Source: Calditrichota bacterium (GTDB lineage: Bacteria > Zixibacteria > MSB-5A5 > GN15 > FEB-12). From it: a stretch of 13,403 bases of DNA. The position numbers and the translations under genes are program-made. Position 1 is the first letter of the stretch; every line of letters begins with the position of its first letter. The DNA is taken from contig QQUK01000213.1 in the NCBI GenBank assembly GCA_008501655.1, positions 1 through 13,403 of the forward strand. The letters run 5' to 3'. Below are positions 1 through 7,371 of the stretch, piece after piece. The notes beneath the pieces are model-generated. The model was not told the DNA's origin. It saw only the letters and a program-made list of their open reading frames with translations, and did not search any database.

Positions 1-411
1 GAACTAAAAAAACTGGCAGCTGAACTTAAAATACAGGATTCAGTGAAGTTTACCGGGTATGTTTCGACTGAGGAAAAAGTTGAACGTCTCCGCAAATCTC
101 ATGTTGCTGTTCTGCCTTCCTTGAAAGAAGGATGGGGCTTAACGAATATCGAGGCAAACTCTGTTGGAACTACAGTCGTTGCAGCAAATTCTCCGGGATT
201 GAGAGACTCAGTGAAGGATAATGAAACAGGTTTTCTATATGAATATGGTAATGTGAATGAGTTATCTGAAAAACTAATATCTGTTTTAACTGATGAAATA
301 TTACGGAAAAGACTTGAGCAGGGTGGTCTTGAATGGGCAGAAAGATTTAACTGGGATAATGCTGCACAAAAATTCAACAAACTCATTGAAAAAGTTGTCA
401 GGGAATATTAA
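1..411 (+). CDS. Glycosyltransferase family 4 (group 1), C-terminal part
   Basis: This is the 3' end of a gene whose start lies outside the window; 136 residues are visible, open from the first base. They match the C-terminal nucleotide-sugar-binding Rossmann domain of GT-B retaining glycosyltransferases. The segment FTGYVSTEEK is the usual beta-strand/loop after the linker. LPSLKEGWGLTNIEA contains the family EX7E motif (visible residues E43 and E51), followed by the typical 'pG..e.v.dg.tGfLv..gd' region, here PGLRDSVKDNETGFLYEYG. The end, with ERFNWDNAAQKF, is the usual C-terminal helix that crosses back. In this family the enzyme transfers a sugar from a nucleotide donor to a lipid-linked or glycan acceptor on the cytoplasmic face of the membrane. 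Its stop overlaps the next start by one base (TAATG), so it is co-translated with the following flippase-like gene. Donor and acceptor cannot be read from the sequence. Confidence 0.93.
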   Translation, partial: ELKKLAAELKIQDSVKFTGYVSTEEKVERLRKSHVAVLPSLKEGWGLTNIEANSVGTTVVAANSPGLRDSVKDNETGFLYEYGNVNELSEKLISVLTDEILRKRLEQGGLEWAERFNWDNAAQKFNKLIEKVVREY

Positions 412-1448
412 TGTCAGCAAAAGTTAAAAAGTTGATTTATCTTTCTGTCGGTATTATAGTCTCCGGGTATCTTATCTGGAAAATCTTTGGCAATATTGAT
501 GTTGAGAAGCTAATAGAGACATTAAAAACTGCCAACTATTTTTGGCTTATTCCTAATATCTTACTGATTGCATTTGCAATGTATCAGCGAGCATATCGCT
601 GGAAATTTATGCTGCTTCCTATAAAACAGGTAAGATTCCCTAATCTATTGGCGGCAACATGCGTTGGTTTTATGGCTAATAATGTCCTTCCTGCTCGCTT
701 AGGTGAGTTTGTCAGAGCTTATTCACTTTCGTCTCAGGATAAAGAGATTTCAAAATCAGCCTCGTTGGCGACAATATTTGTAGAGCGTATGATTTTTGAT
801 CTTATTGCCCTGTTAATCATTTTTGGGTCTATGTTGATCTTTTCAGAAAATCTGAAAATGCAGCTTGAATCAAATCTTGAGTTCGGTTCTAAGATCATTG
901 CCGGTTCTAAATTTGCAGTGTTCGTCGCTCTTGGGGGGATTGCCGTCATGCTGACTTTTGCTCATAAACCGGATAGGATTGGGCATATGCTGACAAAGTA
1001 TCTGTTCTTTTTACCGGATAAGATAAAAGAAGGTGTAAAATCAATTGTCCTCAAATTTTCTGATGGTTTAAAATTTCTTACAAGTGTCAAAGCTGTTTTT
1101 TATGTTGGTTTTCAGACACTCCTGCTCTGGATCATGATGGGGGTCTCGAACTACTTTGTCTTTTTGTCTTTCGGCTTCGATATCCCGATTGAGGCATCAT
1201 TTGTTCTTCTGGTTGTGGTTTCAATTTTGATAATGGCACCTTCAACACCCGGGTTCTTAGGTGTTTACCACTATGGTGTAGTTATTTCGTTGGGGATATA
1301 CGGTATAACCGATGAAGAAGCCAAGGCATGTGCTTTAATCCTGCATGCTGCCCAATATATAGTAATTACACTGATGGGATTTTATTTTCTGAAGAAAGAA
1401 CATCTCTCTCTGAAAGATTTAGAAGAAACTGCCGAAAATGACTTATAA
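411..1448 (+). CDS. Flippase-like / LPG-synthase-TM family membrane protein
   Basis: A 345-residue polytopic inner-membrane protein with about eight hydrophobic segments, the first at roughly residues 8-26. It carries signatures of the lysylphosphatidylglycerol-synthase transmembrane family (PF03706, formerly UPF0104; AglD-like): NVLPARLGEFVRAY at 92-104, the FVERMIFD segment shortly after, and an APSTPGFLGVYHYG segment in a late membrane helix. The catalytic soluble domain of MprF is absent, so this is the stand-alone membrane form common in polysaccharide and glycolipid clusters. There it is thought to help present or move lipid-linked intermediates, although direct biochemistry is scarce. 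It sits between a GT4 and a GT39-like enzyme, which fits that role. The start follows the previous stop as TAATG; 14 bases separate its stop from the next gene. Confidence 0.88.
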   Translation: MSAKVKKLIYLSVGIIVSGYLIWKIFGNIDVEKLIETLKTANYFWLIPNILLIAFAMYQRAYRWKFMLLPIKQVRFPNLLAATCVGFMANNVLPARLGEFVRAYSLSSQDKEISKSASLATIFVERMIFDLIALLIIFGSMLIFSENLKMQLESNLEFGSKIIAGSKFAVFVALGGIAVMLTFAHKPDRIGHMLTKYLFFLPDKIKEGVKSIVLKFSDGLKFLTSVKAVFYVGFQTLLLWIMMGVSNYFVFLSFGFDIPIEASFVLLVVVSILIMAPSTPGFLGVYHYGVVISLGIYGITDEEAKACALILHAAQYIVITLMGFYFLKKEHLSLKDLEETAENDL

Positions 1449-1462
1449 AAGAAAGAATATCC

Positions 1463-3682
1463 ATGTCCGGAACAAATTTCCGAAACAGAATACTAATTAT
1501 ACTTCTCGTATCATTTTTATTTCGTTTCGGCTTTTTTCTTTTCGGTGATAAACTACCTGTGATGTGGGATGCCCGAAGATATGTTTCTGCTGCAATCGGT
1601 TTAGTATCCTATGTCGACAGTTCCGGTGATATTCCATTTGAAAATGAACGGGATGACCGGTATCGCTTTAAACATTACTTAGATAAATATATTCAAGGGG
1701 AGCAGATAGAATGGCTCAGTTATACACCGTTTACTCTTACAGAAGCACGAAATGAAATTTTTATAGCCGGTCCGATGTATCCGGCAATTATTGGAACAAT
1801 TATCTATTTTGCACCTGCATCTGATTTTGATATTATTCGAATCTTTAATATCATCCTGGATGTACTGGCTAACCTTCTTTTGATGCTTATAGGTTTACGT
1901 CTGATAGGTAAAAATGCATCATTGATTGCAGGTTTTATCTATGCTCTCTATTTTCCGTTTGCATTAATGACAACATTTATACTTTTGGATGCATCAACAA
2001 CATTCTTAATGCTTTTAGCAATATACCTGTTTCTCCGGGCTTATGAAAATGACAAAACAGGGTTTTATTTGATGAGCGGATTTGTCAGTGCACTATTACT
2101 GTTAAACAAGCCGACAGCGATGCTCTTGTTTATCCCATTTGTAATAGCTTATTTTGTTATGGCACAAGAAAAGCTGACACCAAAGACAATATTGGCAAAA
2201 ATCTTTCTGTATCTCGTACCATTTTTAATAATAACATCCCTTTGGGCTTCGGTTGCTTCAGCAAAATACGGACAAATTGCCTTAAGGGATCCGTCTTACT
2301 CTGAAGCTAACCTGAGGCAATCATCCAATATTACATATGAAGGTTACGATCTTGATAAAGTGGAGTCTGATTTCTGGACATATTCGATCAGTGAACATAT
2401 CATGTCAGATATCAGCGGATATACCGGACTCCTTGTCAAAAAATTTGAACGACTTTGGAGTAAACCTGCAAATGAATTTAAAAAAGGATTTATAATACCT
2501 TCTGAAGGCTGGAATCATATTCATCTTTCTATTCTCTTATTTGGAGTTTTAGGGATGTCTATACTCATGTTTCAAATTCCCAGGAAAGGGCTTTGGATCT
2601 TGATAATACCCCTATATTACACAGGTATCCATGTCATTTTTCATTCAGTCTCCCGTTATAATTTTAATGCGATGCCGATGATTATTCTATCCTGCGGGTT
2701 TTTCTTGTCGCTATTATTCGATAAATTAAATGATAAAAAAGTCAAAGGAAGTATTATTCTCTCTCTGTTGTTGTTATTGTTCTTATATGTAGCAGACTTT
2801 AAACAGGTTCTTCAAATAGTACAGTTTCAGCTTTCAGAACTTAAGATAGCATTTGTAATTGTCATTTTTACGGTGTTATTCTTTTTTATTCTAAGAAAAT
2901 TGTTGAAATCAATGCTTGGGTTTCAATCAGGCAATCGGCCAGCTTTAATAGCTGGATTGGTTTCAATCATTGTTATCATGTTTTCTTATTCACAAACCTT
3001 TTCGAGAAATAATTGGGCGGAATTTATCTGTCGTCTGAAAAATGATTCAGTAAAAGCAGGTACGAGGATATATATATCAGATGTACCGGAGATTCAAGAG
3101 GGTGAAATTATTGCTGCTGTTCTTGATTTGAATTCCGGTCCCGGACGAAAAAATTCATTTAATGTTACTGTCGGCACAATATTCAAATCACCTTTTATAG
3201 GCGGTAAACCTCCGCTTTCTGATCTCTTTTATCCCAAGCCGACCTATCAGTTTTTTTCACATTTTGAACCATTGGGTCTTGAAGAATTCAGACAATACGC
3301 CATAATCCCTTTAGACCCGAATCTTGTACGCAAAGATATTTCTCTGAAAGGGTATACGGATATTTCTGTTTCAATAAACAATGAATTTGAAGAGGAGAAT
3401 AACTACATTAACCTCTATGGTAATTTTAAAACAAGTGAAGATGAATCATATATCCCTGCAGTTCGATATACATCAATTGAACGTCATGTTCATCGAAATG
3501 ACCCCAGAATCAGATATCCGGTAAAATTTCTATCCGATTCAACAATTTCATATTATATTGGTATTGGTGAAACAGATATTTTAAAATCAACCGATCTGTC
3601 TCCTTCGTTAGGAAAGCAGAGTGGAAGATATAATATCTTTTTGATTCATTTTTATAAAAATGGAAACTTTGATGTTTATTAA
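1463..3682 (+). CDS. GT39-like (ArnT/PMT-type) membrane glycosyltransferase with long C-terminal domain
   Basis: A 739-residue protein with a polytopic N-terminal part to about residue 510 and a soluble tail of about 227 residues (513-739). Helix 1 (about 10-28) contains R21 and is followed by a loop with MWDARRY, where D36 is placed like the catalytic acidic residue of the first extracytoplasmic loop of GT-C enzymes (ArnT, PMT, PglB-like). AGPMYPAIIG at the end of that loop matches the '..GYP' segment of the PMT_2 family (PF13231). Such enzymes take a sugar from a polyprenyl-phosphate carrier and transfer it outside the cytoplasmic membrane. The tail looks beta-rich, with no membrane segment, and is not a domain I recognise. 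A weak AAAGAAAG ribosome site precedes the ATG. The next gene starts 9 bases after the stop. The neighbouring GT2 resembles enzymes that charge polyprenyl phosphate, a plausible donor source. Confidence 0.82.
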   Translation: MSGTNFRNRILIILLVSFLFRFGFFLFGDKLPVMWDARRYVSAAIGLVSYVDSSGDIPFENERDDRYRFKHYLDKYIQGEQIEWLSYTPFTLTEARNEIFIAGPMYPAIIGTIIYFAPASDFDIIRIFNIILDVLANLLLMLIGLRLIGKNASLIAGFIYALYFPFALMTTFILLDASTTFLMLLAIYLFLRAYENDKTGFYLMSGFVSALLLLNKPTAMLLFIPFVIAYFVMAQEKLTPKTILAKIFLYLVPFLIITSLWASVASAKYGQIALRDPSYSEANLRQSSNITYEGYDLDKVESDFWTYSISEHIMSDISGYTGLLVKKFERLWSKPANEFKKGFIIPSEGWNHIHLSILLFGVLGMSILMFQIPRKGLWILIIPLYYTGIHVIFHSVSRYNFNAMPMIILSCGFFLSLLFDKLNDKKVKGSIILSLLLLLFLYVADFKQVLQIVQFQLSELKIAFVIVIFTVLFFFILRKLLKSMLGFQSGNRPALIAGLVSIIVIMFSYSQTFSRNNWAEFICRLKNDSVKAGTRIYISDVPEIQEGEIIAAVLDLNSGPGRKNSFNVTVGTIFKSPFIGGKPPLSDLFYPKPTYQFFSHFEPLGLEEFRQYAIIPLDPNLVRKDISLKGYTDISVSINNEFEEENNYINLYGNFKTSEDESYIPAVRYTSIERHVHRNDPRIRYPVKFLSDSTISYYIGIGETDILKSTDLSPSLGKQSGRYNIFLIHFYKNGNFDVY

Positions 3683-3691
3683 GAGGCAAAA

Positions 3692-4699
3692 ATGAAAATT
3701 GGTGTAATCGGCTGCGGATATTGGGGACCAAATTTAATCCGGAATTTTACTGCAATGGATACTTGTGAAGTTATAGCTGTTTCTGATTTACAGGAAGAGC
3801 GACTTTCATTTGTAAAAAAAACATTTCCGTCAATCAAACGGTTAACGAAAGATGCAGCGGATATTATCAATTCATCTGATATTGATGCTGTAGTTGTTTG
3901 TACTCCGGTTTCGACCCATCATCAACTGGGTCATGATATCCTTTCTTCAGGAAAACATTTACTTATGGAAAAACCGTTCACTGCAACAGTGGAGCAGGCA
4001 GAATCTTTGATTGAACTTGCGGAACAGAAAAATCTGAAGATATTAGTAGACCATACATTTATTTACACAGGGGCTGTTCAGACAATCAAATCATATATAG
4101 ATTCCGGAAAACTCGGTGATTTATACTATTTTGATTCCGTTCGGGTAAACCTCGGCCTGTTTCAGCATGATGTAAATGTCATCTGGGATCTGGCACCGCA
4201 TGATGTCTCCATTATGGAGTATCTCTTAAAACTGAGACCACAAGCAATATCAGCAACAGGTGTTGCACATTTTGACAGTAAAATTGAAAATATAGCGTAT
4301 ATCTCAACATATTATGATAACAACATAATGGGGCATATTCATGTCAATTGGCTTGCTCCGGTCAAAGTCCGGAAAACACTCATCTCAGGATCAAAGAAAA
4401 TGATAATTTATGATGATATGGAACCATCGGAAAAAGTTAAAATCTATGATAAAGGTGTAGATATTTCTGAAGATAAAGAACAGATATATAATACTTTGAT
4501 TCAATACCGTACCGGAGATATGCTGGCTCCTCAGATAGATTTAACAGAGGCGCTGAAAAAAGTTACAAAAGAGTTTTATGATTCAGTTAACGAGGATAGA
4601 AAACCTCTAACCGATGGAATAGACGGTCTTAATGTTGTCAGAATTTTAGAGTCAGCAACGAAATCAATTCGCTCGAACGGGAAAGTGATTAAACTCTGA
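3692..4699 (+). CDS. Gfo/Idh/MocA-family NAD(P)-dependent sugar-nucleotide oxidoreductase (WlbA/WbpB-like)
   Basis: A 335-residue cytoplasmic oxidoreductase. The N-terminal Rossmann fold begins GVIGCGYWGPNLIRNF, with the dinucleotide-binding G7-x-G9-x-x-G12, and D32 at the end of beta-2 suggests NAD preference. The family motif EKP is at 93-95 (catalytic-type K94), and DLAPHD at 166-171 supplies the conserved histidine of the substrate domain (H170). The GCGYWGPN start and the adjacent hexapeptide acetyltransferase are typical of the WlbA/WbpB group. That group oxidises the 3-position of UDP-GlcNAc-uronic acid so that a PLP aminotransferase and then an acetyltransferase can make a diacetamido sugar. 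The exact substrate is inferred from context only. AGAGGC lies just before the ATG, and the stop overlaps the acetyltransferase start (TGATG). Confidence 0.88.
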   Translation: MKIGVIGCGYWGPNLIRNFTAMDTCEVIAVSDLQEERLSFVKKTFPSIKRLTKDAADIINSSDIDAVVVCTPVSTHHQLGHDILSSGKHLLMEKPFTATVEQAESLIELAEQKNLKILVDHTFIYTGAVQTIKSYIDSGKLGDLYYFDSVRVNLGLFQHDVNVIWDLAPHDVSIMEYLLKLRPQAISATGVAHFDSKIENIAYISTYYDNNIMGHIHVNWLAPVKVRKTLISGSKKMIIYDDMEPSEKVKIYDKGVDISEDKEQIYNTLIQYRTGDMLAPQIDLTEALKKVTKEFYDSVNEDRKPLTDGIDGLNVVRILESATKSIRSNGKVIKL

Positions 4700-5268
4700 T
4701 GAGTGATAAGTTTTTTAAACATGAAACAGCATTGGTTCAATCTAAACAGGTTGGAGATGGCACCCGTATCTGGGCTTTTTGTAATATTTTAGAGAACGCT
4801 GTTATTGGAAGTGAATGCAATATATGTGACCACTGTTCTGTGGAAAATGATGTCATCATTGGGAATAGAGTCACAGTTAAAAACGGAGTATCAATCTGGG
4901 ATGGAATGACTATTGAAGATGATGTTTTTATCGGACCGAATGCTGTCTTTACTAATGATATCTATCCCCGAAGCAAAGTTTATCACCAGGACTTTGATAA
5001 GACTCTCATTAAAAAAGGTGCTACAATCGGTGCTAATGCTGTTATAATCGCCGGTCATACCATTGGACAGTATGCTTTTGTTGGTGCCGGAGCGGTCATC
5101 ACGAAAGATGTACCCGATTTTACAATCTGGTATGGCAATCCAGCAGAACAGCAGGGGTATATCTGTAAATGTACCAAAAAATTGAATCTCTCTAATTCAT
5201 TGTCAGAATTTACTTGTCAATGCGGATTATCGTACAAACTTCATAATAGTGTAGTCTCAGAATTATAA
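4699..5268 (+). CDS. Left-handed beta-helix N-acetyltransferase (WlbB/WbpD-like) with Cys-rich tail
   Basis: A 189-residue acyltransferase built of hexapeptide repeats from about residue 18 to 150, with repeated [VI]IG spacing (for example AVIGSECNI, VIIGNRVTV, VFIGPNAVF). The FTNDIYPRS segment at 84-92 is characteristic of the WbpD/WlbB and related sugar-amine acetyltransferases, which use acetyl-CoA to acetylate an amino group on a UDP-sugar; the active form is a trimer. The end (153-189) carries two CxC pairs, C156/C158 and C173/C175, that could bind a metal as a small ribbon. The gene overlaps the oxidoreductase stop by one base, so the two products are made together. A DegT-type aminotransferase would be expected as partner but is not visible. 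Two bases separate its stop from the next start. Confidence 0.9.
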   Translation: MSDKFFKHETALVQSKQVGDGTRIWAFCNILENAVIGSECNICDHCSVENDVIIGNRVTVKNGVSIWDGMTIEDDVFIGPNAVFTNDIYPRSKVYHQDFDKTLIKKGATIGANAVIIAGHTIGQYAFVGAGAVITKDVPDFTIWYGNPAEQQGYICKCTKKLNLSNSLSEFTCQCGLSYKLHNSVVSEL

Positions 5269-5270
5269 CA

Positions 5271-5993
5271 ATGAATCACGCTCCTTTAAAAACAGTAGTA
5301 ACCGTTTTAACTTATAACGAAGGGGAGAAGCTGAAGCAGTTGATTTCATTGTTTCCAACTGATGCCAATTATGATCTGTTGGTTATCAATGATGGTTCAA
5401 CAGATGAAACTGATAGTCTGCTTGTTTCAGAAAAAATCAATCATATCAAACATGATAATAATTATGGTGTTGGTCATGGTATCCGTACCGCAATTGAATA
5501 TGCTCAAAATGAGTCGTACGATGTAATTGTAATCATGGCAGGTAATGGGAAAATGCAGCCAGCTGAGATTAACAATTTGTTAGAACCGATTTATCAGGAT
5601 AATGCTGATTATGTTCAGGGTTCCCGTTATTTAAGCGGGGGAGACTCAAAAAACCTGCCGACCTTTAGAAATATTGCTATTAAATTGTTTACTTTCATGA
5701 CTAATTTTGTACTTGGTTTTAAAGGCACAGATATTACCTGCGGCTTCCGAGCATATAAACTGAAAATTTTTGATAATCAGAACATCAATATCAATCAGGA
5801 ATGGTTAGGTAAATACGAGATGGAATATTATATCCATTTCAAAGTTTTGAAGGAAAAATATCGAGTTATGGAAGTCCCTGTATCTATGATTTATCCGGAA
5901 GAGAAAAAAAACTATTCAAAAATCAAACCATTTGTCGGATGGTGGTCGATGATTCGTCCCTGGATCTACCTGGTTTTCAGGATCAAAAAATAA
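5271..5993 (+). CDS. Glycosyltransferase family 2 (DPM1/polyprenyl-phosphate glycosyltransferase-like), atypical DxD
   Basis: A 240-residue GT-A fold enzyme. The N-terminus has the family strand and loop LTYNEGEKL (13-21) and the UDP-binding VINDGSTDET (38-47, D41). NYGVGHGIRTAI (64-75) matches 'n.G.G.A...g' of DPM1-like enzymes, and the later ADYVQGSRYL and CGFRAYK segments are also typical. At the place of the metal-binding DxD (usually M-D-A-D-G-Q) this protein has M89-A-G-N-G-K94, so both aspartates are replaced. No membrane helices follow the catalytic domain. By family, it would transfer a sugar to polyprenyl phosphate or to a glycan at the cytoplasmic face. It is the last gene of the glycan operon; a 148-base gap follows. 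It could also be a glycan-chain transferase. Confidence 0.87.
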   Translation: MNHAPLKTVVTVLTYNEGEKLKQLISLFPTDANYDLLVINDGSTDETDSLLVSEKINHIKHDNNYGVGHGIRTAIEYAQNESYDVIVIMAGNGKMQPAEINNLLEPIYQDNADYVQGSRYLSGGDSKNLPTFRNIAIKLFTFMTNFVLGFKGTDITCGFRAYKLKIFDNQNININQEWLGKYEMEYYIHFKVLKEKYRVMEVPVSMIYPEEKKNYSKIKPFVGWWSMIRPWIYLVFRIKK

Positions 5994-6058
5994 CTATATA
6001 TCCCACAACGATATAACAAGTTTGTTTCAGGTTACCCTTTTTGTCTTAATGTTAAAAC

Positions 6059-6087
6059 TTGACCTTTAATTTCAACAGCAATATCAT
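6059..6087 (+). promoter_or_regulatory. Sigma-70-like promoter for the coiled-coil/HTH operon
   Basis: TTGACC at 6059-6064 and TATCAT at 6082-6087 are separated by exactly 17 bases. Each box matches five of six consensus positions. The site lies in the 148-base gap after the glycan operon, about 55 bases upstream of the next ATG, so it probably starts a new transcript. A TATAAT at 6104-6109 is also present but lacks a -35 box at the right distance. The assignment assumes E. coli-like sigma-70 preferences. Confidence 0.5.
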
Positions 6088-6141
6088 CTTGAAGTACTAA
6101 AATTATAATGCAATTGAAGTTTTTATCGGAGAAAATCGCTC

Positions 6142-6672
6142 ATGTTTAAAAAGATTGTTTTACTTCTCCTCCTATTGATTTTACTTGGCGGTGTCAGTTA
6201 TTATAAAACTATCCGTGATAAAGATAAAATCGATGATGTCTACAAACAGGTTAAATCCGAAACAGTCAGAGAAAATATTCAATATCAGAATGTTATTGAC
6301 TCTTTAAACCTTCTCATTGATGAAACAAAAGAGAAAATGAGCGATGCATCAGAAACGGATAGTATCAAATTTCAAACAGAGATAGATTCCCTCGAACAAC
6401 TGGTAACATCACAGGCTGAAAAGATAACTGACCTGCAGAAAAAACAGCAAATCGCCAAAAAAACTACTACAAAAAAGAAACCAAGACAACTCTCCGCACA
6501 TGAAAAAATAGCTAATTATTACAAACAGAGATATTCAGATTTACCAAAAGATCTTTCGGTATATGAAAAGAAAATTGCTGTAAGCGAAATCAGACAAGAG
6601 ACGATAGATAAATTTTCGATTTCGACTTCAGAATTAAATACAATCAGGAAAAAATACAATCTGAGCTATTAG
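6142..6672 (+). CDS. Unknown membrane-anchored coiled-coil protein
   Basis: A 176-residue protein that I do not recognise. Residues 4-21 are a single strongly hydrophobic helix rich in Leu, after MFKK, that serves as a signal anchor. A long charged, heptad-like region follows (about 25-105, rich in E, K, D, Q, with S-L-x-x-L spacing), consistent with a coiled coil. Next comes a Lys/Thr-rich basic hinge (106-115) and a small helical C-terminal segment (120-176). That last segment has the look of two helices joined by a short turn (around 145-172), which might be HTH-like, but this is weak. Charges on both sides of the membrane helix leave the topology undecided. GGAGAAAA at 6128-6135 is the ribosome site. 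The stop is followed after three bases by the HTH gene, so the pair is probably translationally coupled. Confidence 0.75.
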   Translation: MFKKIVLLLLLLILLGGVSYYKTIRDKDKIDDVYKQVKSETVRENIQYQNVIDSLNLLIDETKEKMSDASETDSIKFQTEIDSLEQLVTSQAEKITDLQKKQQIAKKTTTKKKPRQLSAHEKIANYYKQRYSDLPKDLSVYEKKIAVSEIRQETIDKFSISTSELNTIRKKYNLSY

Positions 6673-6675
6673 GGA

Positions 6676-6993
6676 ATGAAACGTAAAGAGGAATATTATT
6701 ACGCGGAGATTTTGGTTGATAAGCTATTTTTAGAGTCTTTCGCCAATGAGAAATCCGCATATCACCTTTCTGAAGATGAGTTTAAAGGTGCAACAACTCT
6801 TGATAAGTTTCGCTCTAAACTGAAATGGCATATCAAACGGTCGCTATCAAAACGACAAAAAGAGGTATTGGAGTACTATCTCACTGGTAAGACCGAGCGT
6901 GAAATTGCAACAATTTTAGGGATTACTCAACAGGTCGTAAATATTTATAAGCATCGGGCTATCAAAAAGTTACAAAAAGTCCTCACCAATTAG
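6676..6993 (+). CDS. Small HTH protein, sigma-70 region 4 / LuxR-like domain only
   Basis: A 105-residue basic, cytoplasmic, probably DNA-binding protein. The C-terminal half (about 57-101) reads LSKRQKEVLEYYLTGKTERE followed by IATILGITQQVVNIYKHRAI and KKLQK. This is the classic sigma region 4 / LuxR tetrahelical pattern: 'L..rq.evl.l...G.t..EIA..lgis...V......i.kL'. No sigma region 2 or receiver domain is present; the N-terminal 55 residues are charged and unassigned. Region-4-only proteins occur as sigma-like regulators, activators or phage-type transcription modulators, so this is best called a putative transcription regulator. Only GGA separates its ATG from the TAG of the preceding gene, leaving no room for a proper ribosome site; re-initiation after the upstream gene is likely. 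Its target and trigger are unknown. Confidence 0.8.
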   Translation: MKRKEEYYYAEILVDKLFLESFANEKSAYHLSEDEFKGATTLDKFRSKLKWHIKRSLSKRQKEVLEYYLTGKTEREIATILGITQQVVNIYKHRAIKKLQKVLTN

Positions 6994-7040
6994 GTGTATG
7001 TCAAAAAACTTAATAGTAGAAAATACATTATAAAAAATTT

Positions 7041-7163
7041 AACCAGTTATTGGAGGTAAACTCAAATAAAATTAACGTTCCCTGGTTTTCATCAACTGTC
7101 ATATATAATTTGGGTAGGTAAAGGACTGATGGGGGGATGAAAATTAACTTTTAGGGAGACCTC
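7041..7163 (+). promoter_or_regulatory. Candidate structured mRNA leader that can pair the Shine-Dalgarno of the 60-aa ORF
   Basis: Four complementary blocks are visible in the 172-base gap. GGTTTTCATC (7084-7093) pairs with GATGAAAATT (7136-7145), with eight Watson-Crick pairs and two G-U. TTCCCT (7078-7083) pairs with AGGGAG (7153-7158), which is the Shine-Dalgarno of the next ORF, leaving a 7-base bulge. GAGGT (7053-7057) pairs with ACCTC (7159-7163). Competing with these, AACCAG (7041-7046) pairs with CTGGTT (7082-7087) and would break the SD-blocking helix. Mutually exclusive helices over a ribosome site are the layout of translational switches. I do not recognise a known riboswitch class. 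Folding was done by eye, so chance pairing remains possible. Confidence 0.35.
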
Positions 7164-7165
7164 GA

Positions 7166-7348
7166 ATGCCGAAAAGAAAAGAAGAAGAAAAATTTGCAAA
7201 TTTAGGTGAAAAAGAGTGCTGGCACGCATATAGTTTACAGATGCTCCAACCTGCTAAGTTTAATCTTGTCGTTGGAGAAATATTAAAAGGTAACTATACA
7301 TTGTTAGTAACAAAGCTTGATAAACAAACACCTAAACAGTTTAATTAA
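7166..7348 (+). CDS. Hypothetical 60-residue protein
   Basis: A small, charged, probably cytoplasmic protein that I do not recognise. The N-terminus is lysine/glutamate-rich (MPKRKEEEKF). A central part contains one Cys and one Trp (ECWHAY, about 17-22), and a following hydrophobic stretch, FNLVVGEILKGNYTLLVTKL, looks like two beta strands with a turn (about 32-51). There is no membrane helix, signal peptide or Cys-pair motif. Support for translation comes from a strong AGGGAG ribosome site at 7153-7158, seven bases before the ATG, and from a rho-independent terminator 23 bases after the stop. It is preceded by a leader that can fold over the ribosome site. The reading frame is short enough that a non-coding role for the transcript cannot be excluded. 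Confidence 0.6.
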   Translation: MPKRKEEEKFANLGEKECWHAYSLQMLQPAKFNLVVGEILKGNYTLLVTKLDKQTPKQFN

Positions 7349-7371
7349 CTCCAAGTGTATTAAAAAATTTG

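Noticed and set aside
734..949. Minus-strand frame within the flippase-like gene
   Set aside because: Shadow of a conserved membrane protein gene; no ribosome site and no recognisable protein.
5997..6015. Hairpin TATATC/GATATA after the GT2 gene
   Set aside because: The stem is only six mostly A-T pairs and no T tract follows, so it is not a convincing terminator.
6104..6109. TATAAT as the -10 of the coiled-coil gene
   Set aside because: No -35-like sequence sits 16-18 bases upstream; the TTGACC/TATCAT pair nearby is better.
7137..7154. Five-codon frame ATG AAA ATT AAC TTT TAG as a leader peptide
   Set aside because: It is too short to support, and its ATG lies in the predicted helix; it has no repeated regulatory codon.
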